A DNA stretch of 64,000 nt from Nipponacmea schrenckii (lineage: Eukaryota; Mollusca; Gastropoda; Lottiidae), in contig JAUJPP010000012.1 of NCBI GenBank assembly GCA_030562195.1, positions 19,840,001-19,904,000 on the forward strand, given 5' to 3'. Shown in pieces: positions 37,101 through 47,527 of this stretch. Made by a program: the position numbers and the translations under genes. Numbering within the stretch: the stretch's first letter is position 1; each line of letters begins with the position of its first letter. The notes below the pieces were generated by a model that saw only the letters and a list, made by a program, of their open reading frames with translations, was not told where the DNA came from and searched no databases.

Positions 37101-39424
37101 TGTACAGGACCTTGGCTTATTGTCTTGACACACTTAACTATTAACCATGTCAGTTTTTAAATCAGGACTCTTAAAGATTTTAAATTGATCAATCTTCAGC
37201 TCTTAACTACAGTGATATAACATTAGAATGAATTGATATAATAATAACCTTAAGCAACATTTAGGGGTAGGAAGCACATGAATAATGAACACAGTTTTTA
37301 TGGTATACTACCTCAATTTAATACAATAATACACATGTTTCAACAATTACACTGTCGTCATCAGGTGAATAAAACCGATTATTAAATTGAGGGGTAGTAT
37401 ACCATAAAAAACTGTGTTCATTATTGATAAATAACTGTACTGTGTGAATACAGACTCTGTGAACATGGTACCTTGTCTTCAGGTAGATGGATACCACTCT
37501 GTTCAAAATCCGATAAGAAAAGTTCAGCTACTCTGTGGTCTATGTCATCAGTTTCAACTACATCTCCCCCTTCGATCACATTCTTTAAAGCATGATATAT
37601 AACAGTATTTGTGTTCAATCTATAACAGAAAACAGTGTATGCCTACTATATACCATTATATACCAACTTAACATATGTACCAGTATTTTTATTCTGTAGG
37701 CCTGAATGAAATTATTTAGTGTAGGCCTACTATATATCATCATATATAGGCACAGCTTTATGGAACAACAATACTTATATCAGCTTTTACGTATATATAT
37801 GTTGCCTATCATGTCTTGTCATTCTGTGCCTGAGGACGGCAGGCGGGGGAAACACGCCGAAACGTCGCATAAACTTTAACCAGTGATTGTTGTTCCATAA
37901 AGCTGTGCCTATGTCATATTCACAATTGCTAAATGCCATTTAAAGACCTTATATATCATCACATACCAACTTAACATATATACCAGTAGGCCTTGGAATA
38001 TTAGGATTCCTAATTGACCTTTTCAATTCTGATTACCAATTAGTTTTATTACGGTATAGTTGTTCCTTAATCAAAGTAATCACAATTAGGAGAATCAAGT
38101 GACCACATACTCTTAATCATACAATTGAGTTTTACTTGGGAATTTTTATGACATTTGCTTCATTAAAAATCAGTCTTTAAAGGATTAATGTTCTTGGATC
38201 AAAGTTATCAAAATTAGGAGAAACAAATGAACATACTCTTCAATCAGACAAGAAAGCTTATACCGACATTCTTCAGCAGAATTTGCAAACTTTTCACAAG
38301 GGTGTATTGTCTGGACACAATCTGCCTGCAAAACATGAGAAAAACATGCTTCAATAAGTTATGATTGCACCATGTGATTAGAAATCTGTTATCTGGAGTG
38401 GTAATAAGAAAAAAACGTAGCAGGTTACCTTAAACTACATGCTTATCGTCTTGAACACTTATCAGCATTGATCATTGATAAGTCCTTAAAGAATATTCAA
38501 ATGTTCATCTGAATTTATTGTATACTTACCAAATCAGCCACTTTGCATATGCAATTCGACAATTCATCAAATATGACCACCAGTTTTCGATTGCGTTGTT
38601 TTTTGATGATTTCTGTGACTAGTTTATCAATTTGAATTGTGGCATTTTCATGTAATGTATGAAAACCTTCATAAGAAGTTAGCTCTGGAACTTGGAATAA
38701 TCCCTACAAATTGAAGACAAATTTAAATTCTTATCAAAATGGGCTGCGGATTTGTTATGTCATGACTGCCACTAGAATGAAACTTGCTGACTCTATATGG
38801 CTGGGGGGGGGGGGGGAGGAGGTCAGAAAAACTAGGCACCAAAAAACTTTTCCGTAGCGATTGAAATTCTTGAAAAAGACTTTGATGCAAACGCAGGTGT
38901 GACATGAATGGTGTAGGGGGATAATGATGGTATGATTGAACTACAAAAACATCCATCTTTCCAAATTAATTGAGGTTTTGTGGATTCATGGTGTAAATAC
39001 GTTTTAAACCCCCGCACCAGTGGAGGTGCGGAAAATCCCAAGTTTTTGTGGCCTAGTTGTTTCTGACTCTCTCAGTCATATATGTCCAAATAGCTATCAG
39101 AGGCTGGGAATAGAGTCAGCAAGTTTTGGACTAGACTGACACTGTCACACTGTCTTTAATATCCAGTTTCTCAAATTAATAAATAAAAGTTCATTTCTAG
39201 AAACCCTTAACACTTTTCAAATTCAAAATCAGAAACCAGTATCTTGATTTAAATGAATAACTATTATCTTGACATACCACATTTGCATAATTGAAAAAGC
39301 TGGGAATTGACGGTTTTGTGTTGAATATTTGAGCCAATGGTGACAACTTGGAAACATATCTTTTATCAAAGTTAAACGCTGATCTGTGAGCCTTCGTCAA
39401 TAAGTTGAATGTTTTTAGTCTCAT
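28191..39424 (-). CDS. MIPEP: mitochondrial intermediate peptidase, 16 exons
   Basis: Exons in transcription order: 39424-39278, 38703-38530, 38325-38237, 37619-37472, 36433-36315, 35668-35448, 34590-34542, 34291-34231, 33606-33400, 32949-32872, 32396-32192, 31516-31347, 30182-30054, 29886-29765, 28607-28534 and 28258-28191. All phases agree: 2061 nt, 686 aa, close to the family's usual length. It is an M3-family zinc metallopeptidase that trims an octapeptide from imported matrix proteins after the main processing peptidase. The active site is HEFGHAIH (H480, E481, H484) with E509 in 'DIAEVPS' as the likely third zinc ligand. Other landmarks: 'GLFQVPEL', 'VREAAYKVF', '[14 protein letters not shown]', '[11 protein letters not shown]' and '[13 protein letters not shown]'. 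The basic, phenylalanine-containing N-terminus ([19 protein letters not shown]) fits a matrix targeting signal. An acceptor (39429) just before the ATG implies a noncoding first exon. Exon 6 has two in-frame acceptors, 6 nt apart. Four junctions adjoin minisatellites. Confidence 0.95.
28611..28870. repeat. AT-rich 10/11-bp tandem repeat abutting the MIPEP exon 15 acceptor
   Basis: Repeats of 'atatcaaatac' and 'atatcaaata', beginning as 'caaaacatat' three bases from exon 15 (28607). On the minus strand this is a T-rich tract immediately before the acceptor TAG. The unit does not contain the AG itself. Confidence 0.88.
30198..31075. repeat. 29-bp minisatellite derived from the MIPEP exon 13 acceptor
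   Basis: About 28 units of 'gagtttcctgaaatact' plus 'gagtaaaatact' (29 bp). On the minus strand each reads 'tatttcaggaaactcag' then 'tattttactcag'. The authentic acceptor and first bases of exon 13 (tatttcag|gaaactcag, then 'tattttactc' after six extra bases) match the unit. The copy nearest the exon (30198-30245) still resembles the exon more closely ('ggtctaatacactgtaaaat'). A long open frame on the minus strand (30331-31092) is the repeat read through and is not a gene. Confidence 0.93.
32448..32640. mobile_element. diverged relative of the 16645 MITE, in MIPEP intron 10
   Basis: Shares 'gcgtttccact', 'gggaaccgaaaaacct', 'ttcggcaattt' and 'actagctttaaagctggctt' with the element at 16645-17018, in opposite order. 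No clear target duplication. Confidence 0.6.
32946..33121. repeat. 22-bp minisatellite overlapping the MIPEP exon 10 acceptor
   Basis: Eight copies of 'cttcctgttaaaatataac' plus 'aaa'. On the minus strand each reads 'tattttaacaggaag' or 'tattttaacagaaag', the exact acceptor of exon 10 (exon starts at 32949 with gaag). The array extends from the exon edge into intron 9. Confidence 0.93.
33692..33910. mobile_element. foldback MITE with about 80-bp arms
   Basis: Arms include 'aacactttcttggtatagca', 'cagattctagtgctgaaaat' and 'tggctgagacccgaacaggt', and their reverse complement nearly throughout, around a spacer of about 50 bp. It lies in MIPEP intron 8. Confidence 0.85.
34424..34516 (-). mobile_element. 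SINE-B 3' fragment
   Basis: Only the tail and end of the body remain: 'caactatattttacaaggat', 'gttcacaagtcagccgtgac' and 'ttctaccagctggtcct'. It ends 26 bases from MIPEP exon 7 (34590-34542), on its intron 7 side. Confidence 0.75.
34805..35490. repeat. about 80-bp minisatellite containing the end of MIPEP exon 6 and its donor
   Basis: Eight copies with starts near 34837, 34921, 35004, 35083, 35160, 35245, 35321 and 35443. The plus-strand motif 'tgtacctggtgttcctaaca' plus 'ttgtgcctttagcagaac' is the reverse complement of the last 34 or so bases of exon 6 plus the donor GTACA. It is followed by 'aatgggtaaaggatggaaaa' spacer. The copy at 35443-35480 is the real exon end; the other seven lie in intron 6. 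Copies carry many one-base indels. Confidence 0.92.
35709..36083 (-). mobile_element. SINE-A, full length, in MIPEP intron 5
   Basis: Complete copy from the tail 'aaatgaaatgaaatgaatgg' to the head 'actcactgagctaccgctgc', with the B-box-like complement 'gattgaaccctgg'. It is in the same orientation as MIPEP. Confidence 0.88.
37283..37422. mobile_element. foldback MITE (copy 2)
   Basis: Same element as 14082-14226: arms aatgaacacagtttttatgg / ccataaaaaactgtgttcat around 'caattacactgtcgtcatca'. It lies in MIPEP intron 4, about 50 bases beyond the exon 4 donor. The left flank from 37248 is also shared between the two copies. Confidence 0.82.
37746..37912. mobile_element. foldback MITE with about 28-bp arms
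   Basis: Arms 'ataggcacagctttatggaa' / 'ttccataaagctgtgcctat' match exactly. The spacer has 'gcctgaggacggcaggcggg' and 'cgccgaaacgtcgc'. It lies in MIPEP intron 3. Confidence 0.85.
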
Positions 39425-39822
39425 ATTCCTGAAAAATGAATTTATAGATATACCGGTATATTTGTATCAAATGTGGGTAAATATGTTGTGTTTTTATTGT
39501 GATTGCATAATATTGTCCTGTGTTTGTGCTATATTCGTCGAAGTAAAGCGCATGACACGTTCGACAATCTCTCCATAGGGCAGTTTTGTTACCTTATTGA
39601 TCAGAAACCATGACATTCAGATAAAAATGTCTTTATGGAAGTTAAAAATATTAATTTGTAAAAGACTAAAATGTTTAGAAAGTGTTTTAGAGGGCGCAGC
39701 CATGTTTCTCAAGGCCAACGAGATGTAGCGCGAACTCGATTATCAAGTCCAATTATCAGAATGGATAACGGACTCGTTCGTCTGGATATCTGGTACTAAG
39801 ATGTACTTTCCGATTAACTGTC
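39425..39822. promoter_or_regulatory. bidirectional promoter region, MIPEP and FBXO45
   Basis: The two start codons point away from each other across 398 bases. On the minus strand, 'ttcatttttcag' ends at 39430-39429, and a donor-like AAG|GTAACA is at 39593, so a noncoding MIPEP exon around 39700-39593 is plausible. That exon would contain a short upstream reading frame (ATG near 39692). No TATA-like box is evident. Confidence 0.5.
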
Positions 39823-42664
39823 ATGGCTGCTGCAAAATTACCCCCTCGCGTGTTGGAAGTATTATTCTCTTTCCTTGACATATCCGATCTTAGAAATTGT
39901 TCTCTTGTGTGTAAATCTTGGTATCGATTCTTAAATGATGAAAATAATGACGTTTGGAGGTTACATTGTGTGAGAAAATTAGCAGAAGAGGCCCTAAGAT
40001 CTGACATTCTGAGTAGTGTGCCAACCTACAAAGCCAAATTGAGGGCATTATTTCATTCATGGAACCCTAATGATTGCTCAAGAAACATTTATGTGAAACC
40101 AGACGGATTCACTATACATCGGAACCCTGTTGCTCAAAGTACTGATGGAGCTCGAGGGAAAATAGGCTTTAAAACTGGAAGACATTGCTGGGAAGTGTGG
40201 TTTGAGGGTCCTCTTGGAACAGTTGCTATGATAGGCTTGGCTGCAAAAGGAACACCAACCCAAAATCAAGGTTACGTCCCTTTAATTGGATGTGACGACC
40301 AAAGTTGGGGTTGGAATCTTGTAGATAATCATTTGTTTCACAATGGGGATAGCCAAGGAAATTATCCACAATTAAATAATGCACCAAAATACCAGGTATG
40401 TTTTGTTGGTCGGTAGGAATACTAGTAGGTATGACAGTTGAAAGTGATCTGTGCTGAGTTGGTTCCCAGGCAGGACCAGGGGCTAGACCAGTCTGATGAC
40501 AGGTGGACTATTAATTTGAAGTCTGCAGTCTTAATTTATCCTTAGCTCCAGTAGATGTATGATACTTCAATACCCAAAACACATTAGAAATCTTCAAAAT
40601 TCTCAAATATATGAATGAATGGATTCGAAATGAAATAGGAAAGATTTGAAATAATGGAGATGCACAATCGCATGTAAGCTTATAAGCTAGTATTCATAAT
40701 ATCCAGCTACCACAAACTGCTTAGTCCTAGTACCTTGACTTTAATAAGCCCTATACCTATTGAATACCAGTTAAAACGGTAACATGTCAAAACAGTAACA
40801 AATTTTATTAGTCAAAACGGTAACAACTCCACCAAAACGGTAACGGAAATTTGGTTAAAACGGTATCAACTCCGCTAAAACGGTAACAGATATTTTTGGT
40901 TAAAACAGTAACGAAATAAATCCATATAATTAATGTTATCTATATTAATCAAGATAGTATTAACTTAAAATCAATGATTGAAAAGAACTCAAACAATCTT
41001 TGCCAATTGATCAAAGTAATATACGGTATACCGACATAGGCCTAATAAGCTAACAGATTTCCTGACAACTATCATTATTAAAACGCGATACATAATATTT
41101 TCTAATTTATGACATAAACAGAAATAAAGTACTTGTCCGATGCCCGACTTATGAAATTTTGTTCGTCAGCACATTTTATGAATAATGTTGCACTTGTTTG
41201 ACTTTATATTAAAGAAATGTACAAAATAAATTATTTTTATTCACCAAAATATCTGTTACCGTTTTGGTGGAGTTGTTACCGTTTTAACTTATAAAAATTT
41301 GTTACCGTTTTGACATGTTACCGTTTTAACTGGATACCCTTGTATGACAGTAGTTTTAAGTGCGATTATATTTTTGGCTGTATTAAAATAGCTTACGAGT
41401 CTATCAAATCGCTGCATTTTCAAACTAATACTAATAGGTTATGAGAAAGTTTGTTACTGCAACTGCAAGGTATATTTATGATGCTACTGTTAGATGAGTA
41501 CATATGGCTTGGGACCTAAGAAAATCCTAAGAAAACTTTTCAAAGACAACTTAAACCACTTTCGAAAGACAACTCCCAACAATTTGCGAAGGCAACTTTT
41601 GTTAAATATTTGTAAGAATATCTTATGGTATTTAAATGAAATGATGGAGTTTTACATCCTACTTTTCTGCACCTTTATGGGCTTATGAAGACGGGCAACG
41701 CCGTGCAGTATGCTATGAGGGAAATTTTGCCACGATAGCCTGCTCTTTTTCGATTTCCAACTGTCGAGGGATCTTTAACGTGCACAGCCTGTAGCTTGGT
41801 TTATTGTCCCATCCGAACAACTAGACACTTTTTCCATGTGAGTCCCTCCGACCTATATCACTGATAAGGGGAAACCGGGCTGATAAATCTGAAGATTAAT
41901 CTCGACATTTGCCAGGATTGAACCTTCAGGTTAGTGAGCAAGCGCCTAACCCACTGAACCACCCCGGCCCCATAGGGTATTTAAGAATTATCAGATTGAA
42001 TCAACATGGTTGCTGCACCTTGGAACTACTATGGACTTTTTTTGAAAAAAAATACAAAGAAATGACATTGATTCTTTTTATTTTGCAGGTGGGGGAAAAA
42101 ATAAAAGTTATATTAGATTGTGAAGATAATACTTTAGCTTTTGAAAAAAATTTTGAATTTTTAGGTGAGTTTTCAATTAAAAACATAGATATAGATATGA
42201 GAAGATATTTATTGTTGGTTTCATAGCATGACTAAATGTAGTCCACTTTACTATAGGCAGTTTTATTAGTAACTCAAACTATAGAGACACACCAGTATGC
42301 TTTTCTATTATCTGGTATCAGTTGTTATCCTTCAATGGCATATTAGAAACACAATTATGGATAAATAAAAACAATTATTATGGAAATCACTCATTATATT
42401 CCAGATGACAGTGTGAGAACCACATTGAAACATCGAAAATAATAAATATTCTAGAAGTATCAAGGAGTTTTATCTAATACCCGAATATCACGATATCAGC
42501 AATATATCGTGATACGTTAATCCACTTAAATCATTTTATATTATCTACTTTCAGGGGTGGCCTTTCGAGGTTTGCCAGACACACATTTATACCCTGCAGC
42601 ATCAGCTGTTTATGGTAATACAGAAGTTTCAATGATTTATTTAGGACCACCTTTAGACGGTTGA
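39823..42664 (+). CDS. FBXO45: F-box/SPRY protein, FBXO45/Fsn type, 3 exons
   Basis: Exons 39823-40395, 42089-42164 and 42555-42664 join in phase to 759 nt (252 aa), close to the insect Fsn length. The F-box is at about residues 5-50 ([20 protein letters not shown], then [12 protein letters not shown]). The SPRY domain spans about 75-250 ('[20 protein letters not shown]', 'DDQSWGWNL', '[16 protein letters not shown]', '[16 protein letters not shown]'). In other animals this protein is the substrate adaptor of an atypical ubiquitin ligase with the PHR protein (PAM/Highwire/RPM-1) and controls synapse growth. That is family knowledge, not shown here. Introns are GT-AG. AATAAA occurs at 42691 and 42915. 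Intron 1 holds a MITE and a SINE-A. Confidence 0.95.
40767..41333. mobile_element. MITE with about 85-bp inverted ends built from 'aaaacggtaac' repeats
   Basis: Starts ccagttaaaacggtaacatg and ends with its reverse complement; the arms match for about 85 bp with few changes. ATA flanks both ends. The 11-bp motif aaaacggtaac, or a one-base variant, recurs about 6-7 times in the left part and 4 times inverted in the right. It lies in FBXO45 intron 1. Confidence 0.88.
41636..41972 (-). mobile_element. SINE-A in FBXO45 intron 1
   Basis: Full-length copy in antisense orientation, with small deletions in the body and near the B box. The direct repeat ggtatttaa lies at 41627-41635 and 41976-41984, consistent with a 9-bp target duplication. 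Confidence 0.87.
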
Positions 42665-42938
42665 CAGTGTTTCTACTTAGGCAGCTGAAAAATAAATTTC
42701 TAATATTCCATTCATTATATGAACAGATAATTGTATATATTGTACATTGTTCCCAACACTGTTTGTTACATGTATTACTGTTCATACTACTTTGTGTTTC
42801 ATGTGAGTGCAAGTTTTATAAGGAAGTTAATTGTGTTACCATTCTGTTGAACTGATTTTTTGATCCTATAACTAGCTAGGGCTGGGTGTTTGATGTTGGT
42901 GTATGTTTCATGAAGAATAAATTGTGTTCTAAAATTTC

Positions 42939-43256
42939 TTAAAGGGCATGGTTCACCATTTTCGGTTTTTCAGCTAAACTAATCAGTGTTAGATTTTAGT
43001 TTTTATAAATCATGTTAATATGTAATTATCAGGAATCCCAAACTACCTCTATTTTTCTGGCCTTATTTTTGATTAGAACTACTAAAAAAATTGGTTTGAG
43101 GGATGAAAGATTCGTGTATAGGAAATAACATCCTGAGAATCTTAATGCTAAAAGCTTCCCCTGTACCCAATTTATAAGCCTCTTGGTCTTCAACTTTTTA
43201 TCTACTTATGTTTCAGACTCAAATCAGACCCTGAAAATGGTGAACCATGCCCTTTT
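42939..43256. mobile_element. TTAA-type MITE downstream of FBXO45
   Basis: Starts TTAAAGGGCATGGTTCACCA and ends TGGTGAACCATGCCCTTTTA; inverted ends of about 26 bp. A single related end, facing the other way, is visible near 49800-49862 (aatggcgaagcatggccttt). Confidence 0.82.
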
Positions 43257-43299
43257 ACTCATTATGTAACTAGCTAGGACTGAGAAAGTTTTAAACCTG

Positions 43300-43770
43300 C
43301 TTAGACTTGATCCAAGATCTTTTTATACCTGGTTAGACTTGATCCAAGATCACCTAGTCATTGCATAAACTTAATCTAATATCACCTAGCCCTAATACCA
43401 GTCATTGCTTAAACTTGATATTATATCACCTAGCTCTATTTGCTTAAACTTGATCTAATATCACCAAGGTCTATTACCAGTCATTGAATAAACTTGATAT
43501 TATATCACCTTGCTCTAGCCATTGCTTAAACTTAATCTAATATCACCTAGCCCTATTACCAATCTCTCCTTAAACTTAATCTTATATCACCTAGCCCTTT
43601 TACCAGTCATTGCTTAAACTAAATCTTATATCACCTAGCTCTATTACCAGTCATTGCTCAAACTTAATCTAATATCACCTAGCCCTATTACCAATCTCTG
43701 CTTAAACTTAATCTAATATCACCTAGGTCTATTACCAGTCATTGCTTTAACCTGATCAAATATCATCAAA
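43300..43770. repeat. diverged minisatellite, unit about 55-60 bp
   Basis: Eight or so copies combining 'tgcttaaacttaatctaata', 'tcacctagccctattaccag' and 'tcattg', with variable deletions. It lies 0.6 kb downstream of FBXO45. Confidence 0.85.
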
Positions 43771-44826
43771 TCCTATTGTATCTTTACAGTGATAAGGTAT
43801 TATGCCTCTAATGACATCATTATGCACTTTTTTGTATCATGGTAAATTTTAGGTGCAAGAATTTTATGAGATTGTTTGCTAGTTAATAAAGCCAATCAAC
43901 TTTGTCTAGCGATGTCAAAGTATTAAAAACAGTTTGCAATACCTTGACATCATAAAGGTAATATTACTGTCAAAAACACTATATATATGGGACTAGTTGA
44001 TAGTCGGCATGTTTCAACTTGGTATATACTATTTATGAATGTGTTGTTTTTTGTGATTGTGTAATAGTTATTCAAGCCTCATTGTGTTACAGTGATAATA
44101 TACTATTAGGTTACAATGTACATTGAAAGCAGGTTCTACTGTATTTTTGTGTGCAAGAATGAAAGATTATTGTTTTACCATTTTGGTTCTATATAAATTC
44201 ATTAATGATGTATTTTACAAATGGCCAATAAATTGTGCTAAACCTGTGAATGCTTATTGTCAAGCAAAGAAAATAGTTTGGTCCAAATTTTGGTCCAAGG
44301 TTTTATAAATCAACAATGAAAAGTCAAGGGCTCAGTGGGACACACACTAATTCCAAGAAATTTTCATGATCTATTATCTGGACTGCAATAGCCACCTTTC
44401 CCGTTTCTTAGAGCTTATAAATGCAGCAATTGAATTAATTGTACAATAGTGAGCCAATCAAAAACACTAGCAGCTAAATTGTTTGGTCTCTAATTGGCTC
44501 TAATCACCCTTGTTACCATGATAGGAGGAAAGTGGCTAATGCAGTCAAGGTATAAGACACAATGTTTAATAGCTCAACATTTGTTAAGACCAAAGGATGG
44601 TATCAGGTTTGATCTGACATAAAATAATACCTTTAGATTTTTTTAAACCATATTGCCCATGTCAGATATATATAGGTTTGTACAAGATGAATATAGAAAC
44701 GCCTTCCAAGCAAAATATTTCTGATTAAACTCTGTGGGGGCTCGGCAAATCAAAAGTAAGAAAGTTTGAGGTAAAAAACCATTCAAATTTGTTCATTTGG
44801 ATTAAACAACTTGTCAAATCTTGCAC

Positions 44827-45008
44827 TTAAAGGGACAGTATTATCTTAAAATGAAAATAGAAAAATTGTGTTGAAACCGTATCTGAATTCTTTTTCAAAC
44901 ACGTTCATATTCGGGTAAACGTATATACCTATATGGTAATAAGCATATTCCTTCACATATAACTTTAAGCGTTTTTGATAATAAAAATTTTGAATGTTGT
45001 CCCTTTAA
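44827..45008. mobile_element. short TTAA-flanked MITE
   Basis: Begins TTAAAGGGACAGTATTAT and ends TGTCCCTTTAA. At 182 bp it is non-coding. The end sequence is close to the 3604 family but not identical. Confidence 0.7.
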
Positions 45009-45346
45009 TACCGAGTCAATGACTTCCTTCTTTTTAAGGGCCAACCATTCATTTATTCTTTTAAAAGTTAAGCACGTACGCATAAGATATTTCTTGGAAG
45101 TACACTTCGATTAACAGAATTTTAGTCTACGTCTTGATAATCAAATCTAATATTTATTTTCTCGAATGTTTACGTGTTTTGATAATGTGACAATCAAGTC
45201 TAGAGAGCAATCGACCGTAACTTGATAAAAACATGTCGGCTCGATAAGAAGCGTCCTATGATACCGTTATGATAGAAAGTGAATAAGCTACCCAAGTGTA
45301 CGTTAAAAAGCAGTTGGAAACAGAAAATAAAAAATACTTAGTAAAG

Positions 45347-45386
45347 ATGTGTGGAAGTAAAGTTGCCGACGAAGAGGAAAATAATG
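45347..45386 (+). CDS. possible first coding exon of a gene extending rightward
   Basis: ATG at 45347 opens 13 codons (MCGSKVADEEENN) and one further base before a good donor, G|GTAAGG. The preceding 150 bases are free of upstream ATG-initiated frames longer than a few codons. No following exon was recognised in the repeat-filled 45.4-64 kb, so the gene, if real, would have a very long first intron made of satellites or would continue outside the window. Chance is a real alternative. Confidence 0.3.
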
Positions 45387-45608
45387 GTAAGGTTTTATTC
45401 TCTGTTTTTACCTTTCCGCACTTCATGACACACAAGTGGCATCACCTGGAACAATGTCATCATTCATACGCTATAACTAGATAATATAATCAAATTACCT
45501 GTAAATAGGACACGGAAAGAACATACAGGTGTATACTGTATAGCCTACCGCGTATAATACAATTGGTTTCTTATGGAATGGGGAAAGGGTTGAGGAAATA
45601 ACAGCATA

Positions 45609-46045
45609 TTAAAGGTATAACACGTCTTAGAATGAGCATAAATTTTTAATTTCCTGCGCCCTTGACTTCTTTTGACTTCTTCTATTGAATTGACGTCAAT
45701 ATCGACAGACAATATACGATATCAAATTCACGGAAGACCAAGAAAAAGCGAAAAAAAGAAAAAGCTGCCCTTGCCATTGCCCGCTTGCCTTTGCCATTGC
45801 CATTGCCATTGCCTGCTTGCCTAGGATGTTGTGTCTTCCTGTTGTAGTGTTGATTTCCTAGGCCAGACGCCCTTTTTCTCAGACAGAATGGATTCATTAC
45901 TTGCTCACTCTTTTTTTTTTAAATCAAATATAGTTTTATTGTCGCTCTTTATAATGGATTTGCATAGTTATTTAACCAATAGTCAATATTAAACACAAAT
46001 ATTAGATGTAGGACCAGTTTATTCTAAGACATATTATACCTTTAA
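45609..46045. mobile_element. TTAA-flanked MITE
   Basis: Starts TTAAAGGTATAACACGTCTT and ends AAGACATATTATACCTTTAA, variants of the ends at 3604. The interior has a lysine-codon-like purine tract and 'ccattgccattgcc' repeats, and is non-coding. Confidence 0.72.
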
Positions 46046-46394
46046 ATTGCACAATAAGCCCTTGTCGATTTGGTTTTGGTTTTGTCACATATACCTCAAA
46101 TGAAATGGTTTTTTAAGTCCTATTTTTCTGGAATTTAGAGCTGTCTTGGAATGACAAATGCTTTTCCATCAAACCTGCACCACTGATAATCCCATGGTCA
46201 AACGAGTTATCATAAGGACAATGTCTGAAGTAATATTATTAATTTATAGCCTGCTATACTCTATTAAAGACCATATAATGAAGGGTCTGTTATTTATGAA
46301 GTAGCTTAAATTCCAACCTTTTACAACATATTTTGTCACCCCAGAATATAAATTAAAAAGTTGAAAAGTTAAGGTTCGTCAAACAAAACCAGTC

Positions 46395-46790
46395 TTATTT
46401 TGGACAAGAGGGGGCAAGGAAATAGTCAAGATAAGAGAGCGTTATTTATGCAAGTAGCAAAATTCAAATGTGTCAACCAGTCACATTTTGGACAAGAGGG
46501 GGAAAGGAAATGTCAAGATAAGACTACGTCAAACAGAACCAGTCTCATTTTGGACAAGAGGAGGCAAGGAAATGTCAAGATAAGACCACGTCAAACAGAA
46601 CCAGTCTCATTTTGGACAAGAGGGGGAAAGGAAATGTCAAGATAAGACTACGTCAAACGGAACCAGTCTCATTTTGGACAAGAGGAGGGGAAGAAAAATG
46701 TCAGATAGTTCACGTCAAACAGAACCAGTCTACATTTTGGACAAGAGGGGGACCAAGGAACATGTTCAAGATAAGAATCAAAGAATAGTA
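46395..46790. repeat. about 62-bp minisatellite, 6 copies
   Basis: Units contain 'ttttggacaagagggggaaa', 'ggaaatgtcaagataagac' and 'gtcaaacagaaccagtctca'. The last copy has several small insertions. Confidence 0.88.
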
Positions 46791-46847
46791 TGTTTGACAA
46801 ATTGAGGCAAGAAAATCTGAATAGTCAGTCAACAGATAAGTCTATAA

Positions 46848-47486
46848 TTTAGACACAGTATAATCTGTATAGTCTTAGGCACAGTATAATCTCTATAGTC
46901 TTAGGCACAGTATAATCTGTATAGTCTTAAGCACAGTATAATCTCTATAGTCTTAGGCACAGTATAATCTGTATAGTCTTAAGCACAGTATAATCTGTAT
47001 AGTCTTAGGCACAGTATAATCTGTATAGTCTTAGGCACAGTATAATCTCTATAGTCTTAGGCACAGTATAATCTGTATAGTCTTAGGCACAGTATAATCT
47101 CTATAGTCTTAGGCACAGTATAATCTCTATAGTCTTAGGCACAGTATAATCTGTATAGTCTTAGGCACAGTATAATCTGTATAGTCTTAGGCACAGTATA
47201 ATCTGTATAGTCTTAGGCACAGTATAATCTCTATAGTCTTAGGCACAGTATAATCTTATAGTCTTAGGCACAGTATAATCTCTATAGTCTTAGGCACAGT
47301 ATAATCTCTATAGTCTTAGGCACAGTATAATCTCTATAGTCTTAGGCACAGTATAATCTCTATAGTCTTAGGCACAGTATAATCTTATAGTCTAAGGCAA
47401 AGTAAAATCTTATAGTCTTAGGCACAGTATAATCTTATAGTCTTAGGCACAGTATAATCTTATAGTCTTAGGCACAGTATAATGTC
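46848..47486. repeat. 26-bp minisatellite, about 24 copies
   Basis: Unit 'agtcttaggcacagtataat' plus 'ctgtat' or 'ctctat', with exact 26-bp spacing through most of the array. The right end has 24-bp units lacking two bases. Confidence 0.93.
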
Positions 47487-47527
47487 AAACTAGCCTGTAT
47501 TTGTATAGTCATTGACACATATATCTG

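Noticed and set aside
44895..45083. 62-codon minus-strand frame
   Set aside because: It overlaps the TTAA-flanked MITE 44827-45008 and has no family resemblance.
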